From the NCBI GenBank assembly GCA_004380135.1, contig QXCR01000394.1, positions 1 through 10,329 on the forward strand: a stretch of 10,329 nt of DNA, read 5' to 3'. This document shows, in pieces, positions 1-9,369 of this stretch. Every line of letters begins with the position of its first letter. Position 1 is the stretch's first letter. Both the position numbers and the translations under genes were made by a program. The stretch is from Stemphylium vesicarium (taxonomy: Eukaryota; Ascomycota; Dothideomycetes; Pleosporales; Pleosporaceae). The notes under the pieces were generated by a model. The model worked only from the letters and a program-made list of their open reading frames with translations. It searched no databases and was not told where the DNA came from.

Positions 1-296
1 TACGAAAAGGCCGGATTCACCGCAAGAGAGTGGGGCACGACAATAGAAATGGAAGGAGAGTCACGTGTCTTCTGTCGTACGACGCCTCCAAGAGGAGAGG
101 GGAGGTATTGTAAAGGGCTACGCCTAAGTACTGCTACCTTCTTACTTTAGGCTAGCGCGGAACGCTAGCGTAGAGGTAGCGCAAAGGATAAGTACCGTAC
201 GAAGGAGGACACCTACACTTCTTTTCTCTACCTTTCTTATTCTGTACATAGGAGCAAATGCATACTCGTTAGCAGGCCTCTTTCCGCCCATAACAA
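1..296 (-). repeat. Left copy of a perfect 296-bp inverted repeat, LTR-like
   Basis: The reverse complement of this block is identical, base for base, to 10033-10328; I compared it line by line and found no mismatch or indel. Read on the minus strand from 295 it begins TGTTATGGGCGG, which resembles the start of a Ty3/Gypsy LTR (compare TGTAATGGGC in the inner element). It would then run out of the window to the left, so only part of the LTR may be present. Unlike the DNA next to it, it is rich in CpA and TpG and shows no RIP. At 297 the sequence changes abruptly to RIP-mutated Gypsy gag. I infer a young LTR, or the end of a young element in minus orientation. A true terminal inverted repeat of one large element is the alternative. 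The LTR label is inference; the repeat itself is certain. Confidence 0.9.
133..180. repeat. Nested hairpin inside the left inverted repeat
   Basis: The outer arms GCTACCT (133-139) and AGGTAGC (174-180) pair. Inside them the inner arms GCTAGCG (151-157) and CGCTAGC (163-169) pair around the 5-nt loop CGGAA. The mirror copy lies at 10149-10196. It could fold in LTR RNA; no function is shown. Confidence 0.6.
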
Positions 297-2680
297 TATC
301 TAAGAAATAACTCTATACGCTATAGAATTAGATAGCTAGATAGTTAAGATTCTAGAACTAGACGTTTAAGAGTTTATATAATACTTTTAGAATAATAAGC
401 TATTATAGACTAAAGAAGTAAAAAAGTAATAATTATAAAACTAACCTTAAGGTAAATAAAAGATTAACTAGATAAGCTAAGATATTATAGTCTAGTACTA
501 GTATAATTCTTATAATCTCTACTATGCTAAGTTATTATAGACTAGTTATACGTATAACTTCTATAAGACCTATTACTTAGAAAAGAAGAGATCTATATAG
601 TCTCTAAGGAGAGTGCATAGATTCCCTAAGTATAAGGTAGAATAGAATATATATATTAAAGATATATGCCTAAAGCACCTATAGAATAATTATAAGAATA
701 CTTATTTTTCTAGTTATAAAGACTCGTAAGACATTATCTAGATATAAACTATATATAAGATATAATACGTTAATAACTCTATCTATAAATATAAGAAGCA
801 CGACTAGTAAATATACTTAAGTAGCGTATATAATAAGCACTATAATACAAAAGAATTCTATAGATTTAGAACTAAGTCTTTTTTAGACTAGTAAATAGCT
901 AAGAAGGCTTAGCTAAGAAGATTAATATAGTAAATCCCTTAGAACTTATTAAGCTACTAGTATAGCTTAATAAAGTATAGATATATACTTTAGTAGATTT
1001 AGGATTAGAAGTAAACTATATTTTAGTATACGTAGTAGATAAAGCTAGACTTTAACTACTATAAAAATATTAGTCCTACCTACTATAAATTACTAATAGA
1101 TAACTAATACTAGAAGAAAGTAAGATTATATATAAGATTACTAATATAACGCTTAGCATCTAAAAGCACTAAGAAAGAATAGACCTAGACGTCTTTAGAC
1201 TAGCTACCTATAATATTATATTAGAACTTCTCTAGCTATAAGAATATAACTTATAGATTAATTAGAAGTTAAAGAAGTTCTTATTTAAGTACTATAGACT
1301 AGACGTAACTATAAGCTAGCTTATATATTAACTAATTTTAATAGTAGATAAGAGAAAAGTTTATAATATTACTAAAGGATAGTAAACCTTATATAAGAAT
1401 AGTCTTAAGATATAAGAGTTTAACTTAATAGATAATAGTAAGGCACCTCTAGATTATAAAGTTAAAGTTTTAAAGAAATACGTAACTTCTAATATTCTAA
1501 AAGAGTATAAAGAATTTAAGTACTTCTTTATAAAAGTAATAGATAGTAAAGCCTTACTAAAGTATTAACTCTAGAATTATAAGATTATTCTAGAAAAAGA
1601 AAAAACTATATTCTTTAGGCTAATATATTAACTATTAGAGATAGAACTTAAAGTACTAAAAAAGTAGCTAGATAAAGACTTAAAAAAAGAATATATTAGA
1701 CCTTCTACGTTACTAGTAGAATTTCTAATACTCTTTATACTAAAGAAGAAGAGACTACTAAGAATATACGTAGACTATTATAAGCTTAATAATATTATAG
1801 TAAAGAATTAATACTTACTACTAAATATTATAGAATTTTAAGATTAATTATCTTAAGTAAGAATCTTTATAGTAATAGATCTATAAGATAGATACTATCT
1901 TATTAGAATAAAGAAAGAGAAAGAATAAAAGATAGCATTCTAAATAAGATATAGATATTATAAATATACTATTATATCTTTTAGGCTTATAAACGCTCTA
2001 GTAATATTTTAGGAACTTATTAATAATATATTAAAAGCTTACTTAGATATCTTTATTATTACATACTTAGATAATATCCTTATTTACTCTAAGAATAAAG
2101 AAGAGTATATTAAATATATCCGCACGGTACTAAAGTGCCTAGACTAGTTTAACTTACGACTTAAGCTAGAGAAATGCGAATTCTATAAGAAAGAGGTCGC
2201 TTTCTTAGAATATATTATAGGAGCTAATAGAGTACGTATAAGTAAAGAAAAGATTAAGATAGTTAAAGAATAGCTATTACTAAAAATAGTTAAGGAAATA
2301 TAATTCTTCTTAGAATTCTTAAACTTTAATTAATAATTTATTAAGAATTACTCTAAAATCGCTATTCTATTAATAAAACTTATAAGGAAGGACACACTAT
2401 TTATATAGAGTAAGGAAGTAGAGGACGTCTTCTAGACGCTTTAGAATGTAAGTATAACACTACTATACTTCCGCATATTCTAATTAGGATAACCCCTACG
2501 CTTTAAGACTAACTTATTAGATCTCACACTAGGTAGATATACTAGCTAGTTATATAAAGGCTAATAGCATCTTATAGCTTACTATTTACGTAAGCTTTTA
2601 GGACTAGAGGAGAACTATAATATCTATAATAAAGAGCTACTAGCTATTATTACCTACCTAAAATATTAGAGAGTATACGC
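297..2680 (+). pseudogene. Outer Ty3/Gypsy gag-pol, 5' part, RIP-inactivated
   Basis: One frame, starting at 303, runs to 2680 with no indel that I can see. It is riddled with TAG and TAA, which fit mutated Gln or Trp codons. The 5' third is gag-like and weakly recognisable. A protease-like TLVDLGSEVNY starts at 987 (expected D-S/T-G). Reverse transcriptase follows, with RIYVDYYKLNN (from 1761) and the catalytic box YLDN (2064-2075, expected YxDD). RNase H includes a TNLLDLTLG segment and KELLAI near 2631. Gag and pol share one frame here, unlike the inner element. The left end is cut by the inverted repeat, so the start and 5' LTR are missing. The right end is cut by the chromovirus at 2680 and resumes at 9370. 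The family is clear; exact domain limits are approximate. Confidence 0.85.
2676..2680. repeat. 5-bp target site duplication (tacgc), left copy
   Basis: The bases tacgc precede the TGT start of the left LTR. The same five bases at 9365-9369 follow the ACA end of the right LTR. A 5-bp duplication is usual for Ty3/Gypsy integration. It fixes both element ends and shows that the two LTRs still bracket the original insertion site. Confidence 0.93.
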
Positions 2681-2927
2681 TGTAATGGGCTGAAGCCCAA
2701 TCAGCTTGTTCCTCGATGGGATCTCGGTCACGTGCGCAGGGCGCACTGTTCACAGAATCCGGGTGAGCCGCTAGATACCCGGATTCTACACTAGCGCGCT
2801 AGTAAAATAATATTCTAAGCCGCCGCCCCTAAATAACCTTTAGAGTATAGCTATTCTTAGTTCCTTTCTCTATTAAATATAATCTTAGTATACCTATGTG
2901 ATAGCTCTCTAAGCGTAGCCTCTTATA
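2681..2927 (+). repeat. Left LTR of the nested chromovirus (247 bp)
   Basis: It starts TGTAATGGGC and ends TCTTATA; the end was probably TTACA, as in the right LTR. It aligns to 9118-9364 over 247 bp without gaps, with 34 differences, all transitions. Its first ~100 bp are nearly free of RIP (one T at 2776), while from 2808 on it carries the A/T state at every difference. No primer-binding site can be recognised just after 2927, where the DNA is strongly mutated. Confidence 0.93.
2687..2803. repeat. Cluster of four hairpins/palindromes in the chromovirus LTR
   Basis: Four structures lie in a row. GGGCT-ga-AGCCC is at 2687-2698. GTGCGC-agg-GCGCAC is at 2732-2746. An 11-bp perfect stem, AGAATCCGGGT with ACCCGGATTCT, spans 2754-2787 with a 12-nt loop. 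The 14-bp palindrome ACTAGCGCGCTAGT is at 2790-2803. The last is unchanged in the right LTR (9227-9240), and the 11-bp stem survives there with one mismatch. They may act as RNA structure or protein-binding sites in the LTR; this is inference. Confidence 0.65.
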
Positions 2928-3540
2928 TTTTATATTTAATTCTAATTAGTAGAGCTTTACTATAAGACTCTATTAACGTAACGCGCGTTAAGCTTTTTAA
3001 CCGCCTCTTTATTACGTGTAAGTAGGTTAATCTACTATATAGAATTAATATTACTCTATTATCTAAAAGGCCTTTAGATAATAACTAGGCATAAGCTATT
3101 ATAAGATTACTTACCTAGAACTATAGCCTTATAAGACGCTTAGTTAATTGTGCTACTAATCTTACATTATGCTAGCGTAGAACGTATGTCTTTATATATT
3201 AAGAATACTATAGAAAAATCCTTACGCGATACTATAATAGTACTAAGTAATAGGTCCTACTAATTATAAAAGATATTATAAAGTAGTAAGTAGTAGTAGT
3301 TAAGAAAATTCTATAATCTCTTTAAAGGCTAAAGAGGTAGGTCTAGCCTATTATAGTATATAAGAGCTATTTAAAGGCTAATTAGCGCTACTAAGAAGAT
3401 AGCTATACCTATATCTACTACGCAAGTTCTATTAGTCCTCTATTAAATAAGGTATAGGCCGTAATACTAGCTAACGTAACTACTAGTAGAAGATCGCGAG
3501 CGTGAAAGGATATTAAGTTCCTAAGAGACATAACTACCTA
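2928..3540 (+). other. Chromovirus leader between LTR and recognisable gag
   Basis: This stretch has no ORF and no domain that I recognise. It is strongly RIP-mutated in most parts and contains a 12-bp palindrome, TAACGCGCGTTA, at 2979-2990. It probably holds the untranslated leader and possibly the N-terminus of gag, but the density of TAG/TAA in every frame prevents choosing a start. Confidence 0.5.
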
Positions 3541-5195
3541 ATAACTACTAAAGGTCGTTTAGAAGAACTTACTACTAAGAGTAAGTTATAGAAGCCCTAT
3601 AATAGCGATAGGCTATTAAAGCCCTACTAGTCCTTACCGCAGAGAAGTAGGCTACTACTAGTAGCTCTAGAGTAGCTAGCTGCTAGTGCGAGAGCGATTA
3701 ATGAGTAAATATTAATTAGAAGTCTTGCGAAGAGAAGCAGGCACATATATAGCTAAGAAGTAAGCCTCCTAATAGAAGATTAGAAGATAGAGGATAACTT
3801 GCCTAACCTTAACGCTAACAAGTTATTAGCCTACGCGTTAGCAAAGCACCTTACTAGAGTACCTAATAACGAAATACAACGGGATATCGTCTAAATGCTC
3901 AAGAACGACGGATGGAAGGAAGCTGCGATAGCGCCGATGATCAACGAAATCGCAAGGCGAACGAAGAGCGTAGCTGGGGCTAGGGAGTCACCTAAGGGCT
4001 CACCGAAGGCGTCTCAGAACGCGATAGCAGCAATGATGGCAGCCTTAACTCAGCTCACGCAGATAATAGCTCTAATAACCTCTTAGTTAGAAGCGCTTAA
4101 ATAGCGAGAAATATAGTAAACTACACGTTTACTAACGCCTAAGAGTTACCTAGATCCTTTAATAACGCTAACTATATTAAGAAAACTAAATAAGAAGAGG
4201 CTCTCTAATCTAGAGCGATACGATAGTAGCCGCGCTAACTACCTAGGTTAGAAGTATAAGTGTGAAGGAAAACTTAAGTATAATAAGCACCTATTCTCTA
4301 CTAAGGACGCGAAGAAACGATACGTCCTTAGCTAAACTAAGAATAAGGCTAATTAAGTCCTTCTACTCTAGATACTAGAGAATTGACTAGGTTTAGTAGA
4401 GGAGATATGTAACGGTGTAAGGAGAGGGAGAGGACTGCGCTGTTATTGTATAGCTACGAAAGTGGGCAGCTATATACGTGTGTGGGATGATCAAGTGTGG
4501 TAGCGATAGCCGTACCCAACTCGTACTAGAGTGGATCTTGGCAAGGCCCAAACCGTCACAAGATATAGTAGTATATAGATACTTAGTTTCTTAATATATA
4601 CTAATAGAAGTGAGCCCTAAATAAACTTTAGTATCTAAAGTAAGACTAATAATTAGTCTATAATTATATCTCTAAGTTTAACTAGTTGCGCGTAGAATTA
4701 GATTAGGAGTTTAGCAGCGCTATTCTCTAAGAGATATTTAGTAAGGGCCTTAGTATAAAACTTTAATAGCTTATACTATAGACTCTAAAGCACGTTAGCT
4801 TTAAGGAGTATACTAATAAGGTAATTAAGATCTCTAATAACCTCTATCGTATTAACTTTTATAGTAAGTCGCGAGAAGGATTAACCTAGTACGCTTATAG
4901 GCCTTACGGCTAGAATAAGCAAGGCCGCGCTCGTACGCCCTTACCGCCAGAGAATATAGATTGGGAACCTATAAAGGCCAACAAAGCAAGTGCGAAGGAA
5001 TGGAGACCGAATAGCGATTAGATTAAGTGCTACTCCTGCGGCAAGAAAGGACACATGGTGAGGAACTGCGAGAAGAGTGCCAAGCCAAAGAGCACCAAGG
5101 CGAGCAGGGCAGCTCAGCGTGAACCCTCGCCTGCTTGTAAGTGCCACGCGAAAGCATCAGATAGCAGCGACTTAGAGGACTCGGGAAAAGAGTAG
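3541..5195 (+). pseudogene. Chromovirus gag, RIP-damaged and split by a solo-LTR insert
   Basis: Gag packages the element's RNA in the virus-like particle. The frame begins upstream of 3895; a better start cannot be chosen because RIP stops obscure it. Readable pieces include NLPNLNANKLLAYALAKHL (from about 3796), an unmutated island that reads MLKNDGWKEAAIAPMINE at 3895, and the fungal Gypsy gag pattern ERYDSSRANYLG with KYNKHLFSTKDAKKRY from 4213. The insert 4408-4560 plus its duplication (158 bp) shifts the frame; skipping it restores the reading. The CCHC zinc knuckle CYSCGKKGHMVRNC lies at 5028-5069 in an island with little RIP. The first zero-frame stop after it is TAG at 5193-5195, just after the frameshift signal, but this stop could itself be a RIP product. 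Confidence 0.83.
4408..4560 (+). mobile_element. 153-bp solo-LTR-like insert in gag, not RIP-mutated
   Basis: The insert begins TGTAACGG and ends CCGTCACA, so its ends form an 8-bp inverted repeat with one mismatch and keep the TG...CA rule of LTRs. The bases agata flank it on both sides (4403-4407 and 4561-4565), a perfect 5-bp duplication. Removing 158 bp restores the gag frame. It is full of CpA and TpG while gag around it is mutated, so it arrived late or is too short to trigger RIP. An internal stem TATAGCT (4449-4455) pairs with AGCTATA (4468-4474). It has no coding capacity. A solo LTR from recombination is the simplest reading; a very small LTR-bearing non-autonomous element is the alternative. 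Strand is arbitrary. Confidence 0.82.
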
Positions 5196-5222
5196 CTCTA
5201 AGTTAAAGTCTCGACTTAGAGC
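5183..5222 (+). promoter_or_regulatory. Candidate -1 ribosomal frameshift signal between gag and pol
   Basis: In the gag frame the codons read tcG GGA AAA GAG TAG. The heptamer G GGA AAA (5183-5189) fits the X XXY YYZ rule for -1 slippage. A 5-nt spacer (5190-5194) follows, then a perfect 9-bp stem, GCTCTAAGT (5195-5203) with ACTTAGAGC (5214-5222), around a 10-nt loop. Pol is in exactly the -1 frame, and that frame holds only TAG/TAA stops (RIP-explicable) from here to the protease. The geometry is what known retroelement signals use. The stem is seen in the present mutated sequence, so its original form is uncertain. Confidence 0.55.
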
Positions 5223-8200
5223 CTTCGAAGATAGATTAGTAGATAAGTAGTAAATAGAACTAGTTTTAATACTAATATATAAATACCCCGCCTCTTATAG
5301 CTAACCTAATCGTGAACTCTATCTATAACGCTACCGCGTTAATAGATAGCAGGTGTTTATACTACGCGCTAGTTAGTCGTAAGTTTGCTTACTAAAGCTA
5401 TTTTAAGCACTTTTTAATTACTTCTTAGATAATTAAAGGGATTAATAGGAAGCTATCTAAGATTAAGGAAGTTTCTTATTTTAAGTTTAATATACACGGC
5501 TACTAAGAGGTCGCCTACGCATACGTTATTAATAATATAGATAAGGACGTCGTCCTAGAAAAGGGGTGGATAGACTACTAGAACGTTATAATTACTCTAG
5601 TAAAAAGAAGCTTATTTATACACTTAAAGGGCATTTAAGTAAGGTGCGACGAGAGCTTTATAAGCTAGAACGTCGCCCGCTAGGTAAGCGCGGCTACGTT
5701 TGCGGGTCTCCTGAAGAGATCTAAGGACCTAGAGACGGGAGTGCGCGTATTCGCTGCCTCTATTATAGATATTAATAAGGCGCTAGCGCTAAAGAAGGTA
5801 GTAGATATAAGATTATTACTGCTAGAGCACTATTAGAGCTACTATAAGCTCTTTAATCTAAAAGAAGTAGCGAAGCTTCCTCTATATAGAGGACCTAGAG
5901 TAGACTATTAAATTAAGTTTGAGTTAAAGGACGGTTAGTAGCCACAGCCGCCGTGGGGCCCGCTATATAGTATATCAAGAGATGAGCTTTTAGTGCTCTA
6001 AAAGGAGCTCACCTCCCTACTTAAGAAGAGATTTATACGCGTAAGTAGCTTACTAGCTTTAGCGCTAGTCTTATTTACTAAGAAACCTAGAGGAGGACTC
6101 TAATTATATATTAACTACTAAGCGTTAAACGCGATAACTAAGAAGGATAGGTATCTATTACTACTTATCTAGAAGACGCTTAATAACCTAAGTAAGGCTA
6201 AATAGTTTACTAAGCTAGACGTAATCGCAGCCTTCTATAAGATCCGTGTGGCTAAAGGCAATAAATAGAAGATAGCCTTCTAAACGCGTTTTAGTCTCTT
6301 TAAGTAGTTAGTAACCCCTTTTAGCATAGTAAATTCCCTAAGTACCTTCTAGCGGTATATTAACTAGACCTTAAGAGAGCACCTTAACGAGTTCTACTTA
6401 GTATATCTTAACGACGTGCTAATCTATATAGACGGCAGTCTATACTAACACTAAGAGTAGGTCTAAAAGGTCCTTAGTAAGCTTTAGGGGGCAGGCCTCT
6501 ACGTAGATATTAAGAAATGCGAGTTTAAGGTAAAGTCTACTAAGTACCTTAGCTTTATTATTAACGCTAGGAAGGGTATTTGCATAGATCTAGATAAGGT
6601 TAAAGCTATTAAGAACTAAGAGGCTCCTAGAATAGTAAAAGGCGTTTAGTTATTTCTTAGCTTCGTAAACTTCTATTAAAGGTTTATTAGAGACTTCGCT
6701 AGAATAGCTTCCCCTCTTACTTAACTAATAGGAGATATAAGCTTTACTTAAGGATCTAAAGAATAATTAGCGTTTAATAAGCTAAAGGAGATCTTCCTTA
6801 CGGAGCTAAACCTCGCTGCTTTTAACCTAGAACGCGACATAGTGCTAGAATGCGACTCGTTGGGCTACGTAGTGGGAGGAGTACTATCGCAATACAACGA
6901 CGAGGGAGTACTACGTCCTTGCGCATACTTCTCTAGAAAGAATAACGCCCACGAGTGTAACTACGAGATCCACGATAAGGAGCTGCTCGCTATCGTCCGC
7001 TACCTTAAGGAGTAGAATACTAAACTACGTTTAGTTAAGAGCTTTAGGGTAATAACTAACTATAAGAACCTTAAGTACTTTATAAAGCTAAAGCTCTTAA
7101 GTGAATATTAGGTGCGCTAGGCCGCGCTACTAAGTCGCTATAACATAGAATTACTGTATCGACTAGGTAAGTAGAATATAAGAGCCGACGCCCTCTTAAG
7201 GAGAGAATAAGACATGCCTATAGGCGCTAAAGACGAGCGTCTTTAGAAGCGCGTAGTATAGATCTTAAAACCTACGTCCTAATGCTACGAGGAAGCTAGC
7301 GAGGACGAGGAAGACCTAGTAGACAGCTAGGTATTATTAGTAAGGACACGTGTAGGGCGTACTAGAGTGCGTCCTGGTTTAACTAAAGAACCGTCAGACA
7401 CCGTTGGTAACGACGGCGCAGCGCAGCTGGACACTGCCGGCGGGGACAGCGTAGAGCAGTCAGAGCACGAAGGAGAGGCGCTTGCAGAACAAGCTAAGTT
7501 AACGGACTCAGCCGCAGTAGACGGAAGCCTAGCTTAGCGGAACGAGTTAGAGACGTTATAGCTAGAGGCCCTAAAGAATAATTAGTAGTATAAAGACGCT
7601 AAGTAAGCTATAGTTAACTAAGAACGAAGGTTCCCTCTAAGTATAGGCGTAAAGTATTTAATCTTAGAGTGCTTAATAGACGACTAAGGAGCGTTATTAT
7701 ACTAAGGTAGAAGATAGGTGCTAAATAGCGAGAACCTGCGCACTTAAATTATTAGTGAAGTCTATAGTTCCCTCTTAGCTAGCCACCTAGGTAGAGAAAT
7801 CACCTACCGTACGCTAGCTCGTGACTTCTTCTAGCCAGGCATAACGGAAAGTATTAGACGTTACGTACAGAACTGCGACGTGTGTGGAAGGACGAAGCCT
7901 TGGAGAGAAGGAGTCTAGGGACTACTTAAGCTACTACCTATCCCTAATTACCTCTAGAAAGAAATCTTAATAGACTTTATTAAAAGACTACCTACTAGTA
8001 AAGGTATAAAGAACCTTATAGTAGTAACTAACTATCTAAGAAAAGAATATATCTTTATTCTACTATCTAATATAAGAATAGAGATAGTAGTCTAAGCGTT
8101 CCTTAGGCACGTAGTCGCTTACTACTAGCTACCTAACGTAATTACATCTAACTAAGGTAGCTAGTTTATAAGCCTATTATAGGAGCGCCTTTATAAGATT

Positions 8201-9097
8201 CTAAAGATTAAGTAGCGACTATTAATAGCCTTCTACCCGCAGATAGATAGGTTAATAGAGCGAATAAATAGCGTGTAGGAAGCGTACATCTAAGCGTTTA
8301 CTAGCTAGGTATAAGACAATTAGGCACCCCTTTGCCCTATAGCCTAGATAGCGATTAATAGAAGAGACGTAACGTTAATAGGAGTATCCTTATTCTTCCT
8401 ATAATATAGTTACTACGTAGACCCGCTGCAGCTAGAAGTACTCTAAGGCGCTAATCGCAAGAAGTATAGTGCTGAAGAGCGCTTAGAGCGCGAGAAGGCT
8501 AAGACTATTGCGGCTAAGTTCTAAGAAGTGTTCGACTTAGTTTAAGCTAGCATGGCTAAAGCCTAGGTTGAATAAGAGAAGTAGGCGAATAAGCACCGCA
8601 AGGAGGCTAGAAAGTACAAGGTTAGCGACAAGGTCTAGCTAAGGCTTAATAAGTAGTATAGTACTAGCCGCGAGTCTCGTAAGCTTAATTAGAAAAGCGC
8701 TAAGTATACTATAATTAAGATAGTTAATAGTTATTTAGTTAAACTAGACACCTTACTAGGTTACTACTCTATTTTCTATATTAACTAACTTCGCCCTACT
8801 AGTATAGACCCGCTACTAAGTTAAGTATAAGATAACTACTAGCCACTACCGCTATAAGTGAACGGGGAGGAGGAGTACGTCGTAGAGGATATTGTCGCTA
8901 AGCAGCTTAAGCGCTAGGGGCGTGGATAGAAGCTATACTACGATATTAAGTAGAAAGAGTACTACTAAACGTCCCTTAAACTAGCGGAACTACTAGAGAA
9001 GATAGAAGTACTAGAATAGTAGTTAACCTATATAAAGGGCCTTTAGAATAGTAAAGAACGCCTACTAAAGCGTTTTTAGTAGATTCTACTCTTAAGT

Positions 9098-9114
9098 AGA
9101 GAAGAGAAGAGGGG
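9098..9114 (+). promoter_or_regulatory. Polypurine tract before the right chromovirus LTR
   Basis: A 17-nt unbroken purine run ending AGGGG lies three bases before the right LTR (9118). This is the place and composition of the primer for plus-strand DNA synthesis in LTR retroelements. Confidence 0.75.
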
Positions 9115-9117
9115 TAT

Positions 9118-9364
9118 TATAATAGGCTAAAGCCTAATTAGCTTATTCCTTAATAGGATCTTAGTCACGTGCGTAGGGCGCACTATTTATAGAATCTAGG
9201 TGAGCTGCTAGACACCCAGATTCTACACTAGCGCGCTAGTAAAACGATATTCTAAGCCGCCGCCCCTAAATGACCTTTAGAGTGTAGCTATCCTTAGTTC
9301 CTTTCTCTATCGAATACAATCTTAGTATACCTGTGCGATAGCTCTCCGAGCGTAGCCCCTTACA
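9118..9364 (+). repeat. Right LTR of the nested chromovirus (247 bp)
   Basis: It starts TATAATAGGC (TGT turned to TAT) and ends CCCCTTACA. It shows the reverse mutation polarity to the left LTR: it holds the A/T state at 19 sites in offsets 2-101, and the G/C state at all 14 differences from offset 128 on. It is directly preceded by a purine-rich tract and followed by the tacgc duplication. Confidence 0.93.
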
Positions 9365-9369
9365 TACGC
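9365..9369. repeat. 5-bp target site duplication (tacgc), right copy
   Basis: This is the partner of 2676-2680. It directly follows the last base of the right LTR, and the outer element's RNase H frame resumes after it. Confidence 0.93.

Larger units (their letters stand above)
5183..9114 (+). pseudogene. Chromovirus pol: protease, RT, RNase H, integrase, chromodomain; RIP-inactivated
   Basis: A single frame, -1 relative to gag, holds for about 3.9 kb. The order of domains is as follows. Protease has NATALIDSRC (5336-5356; expected DSG). RT has QPPWGPLYS near 5942, FTKLDVIAAFYKI (catalytic Asp at 6218) and YLND (6404-6415; expected YxDD). RNase H has ECDSLGYVVGGVLSQ (catalytic Asp 6854) and NYEIHDKELLAIVR. 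A long acidic linker follows at about 7290-7560. Integrase has SHLGREITYRT (His 7784), CDVC (7874-7885), LIDFIKRLP and ITSN (8150; expected TSD). KVSDKVWLRLN lies at about 8618, and EEEYVVEDIVAKQLKR to IKWKEYY at 8867-8970 is chromodomain-like. Lost residues include the first RT box Asp and the second integrase core Asp, both GAC to AAC after a T, as RIP does. The 3' end of the frame is unclear and may reach the LTR. Confidence 0.88.
2681..9364 (+). mobile_element. Nested Ty3/Gypsy chromovirus, full length, RIP-inactivated
   Basis: The element is 6684 bp long, or about 6526 bp without the 153-bp insert in gag and its extra target copy. The order is LTR (2681-2927), leader, gag with CCHC knuckle, protease, reverse transcriptase, RNase H, integrase, chromodomain-like end, polypurine tract (9098-9114), LTR (9118-9364). 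Protease-RT-RNase H-integrase order defines Ty3/Gypsy, and the chromodomain-like C-terminus places it with the chromoviruses. Gag and pol keep their frames for over 5 kb without indels of their own, so inactivation is by point mutation. It lies inside the outer element's RNase H with the same orientation. Non-autonomous and immobile as it stands: stops and lost catalytic residues are found throughout. Confidence 0.93.

Noticed and set aside
2928..2960. Primer-binding site after the left chromovirus LTR
   Set aside because: The stretch is strongly mutated and AT-rich, and I could not match it to any tRNA 3' end or self-priming partner.
3895..4086. Plus-strand 63-aa ORF starting MLKNDGWKEAA
   Set aside because: It is not a separate gene. 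It is a low-RIP island within chromovirus gag: the frame continues upstream through a TAA and downstream through TAG codons into recognisable gag.
4941..5147. Minus-strand 68-aa ORF
   Set aside because: It is the antisense shadow of the gag tail and CCHC zinc knuckle, open only because this island kept its CpA/TpG.
297..9117. Alternative genetic code in which TAG/TAA encode Gln
   Set aside because: TAG also stands at expected Trp positions, low-RIP islands use CAG and TGG normally, and the LTR pair shows the same C-to-T and G-to-A changes in noncoding DNA.
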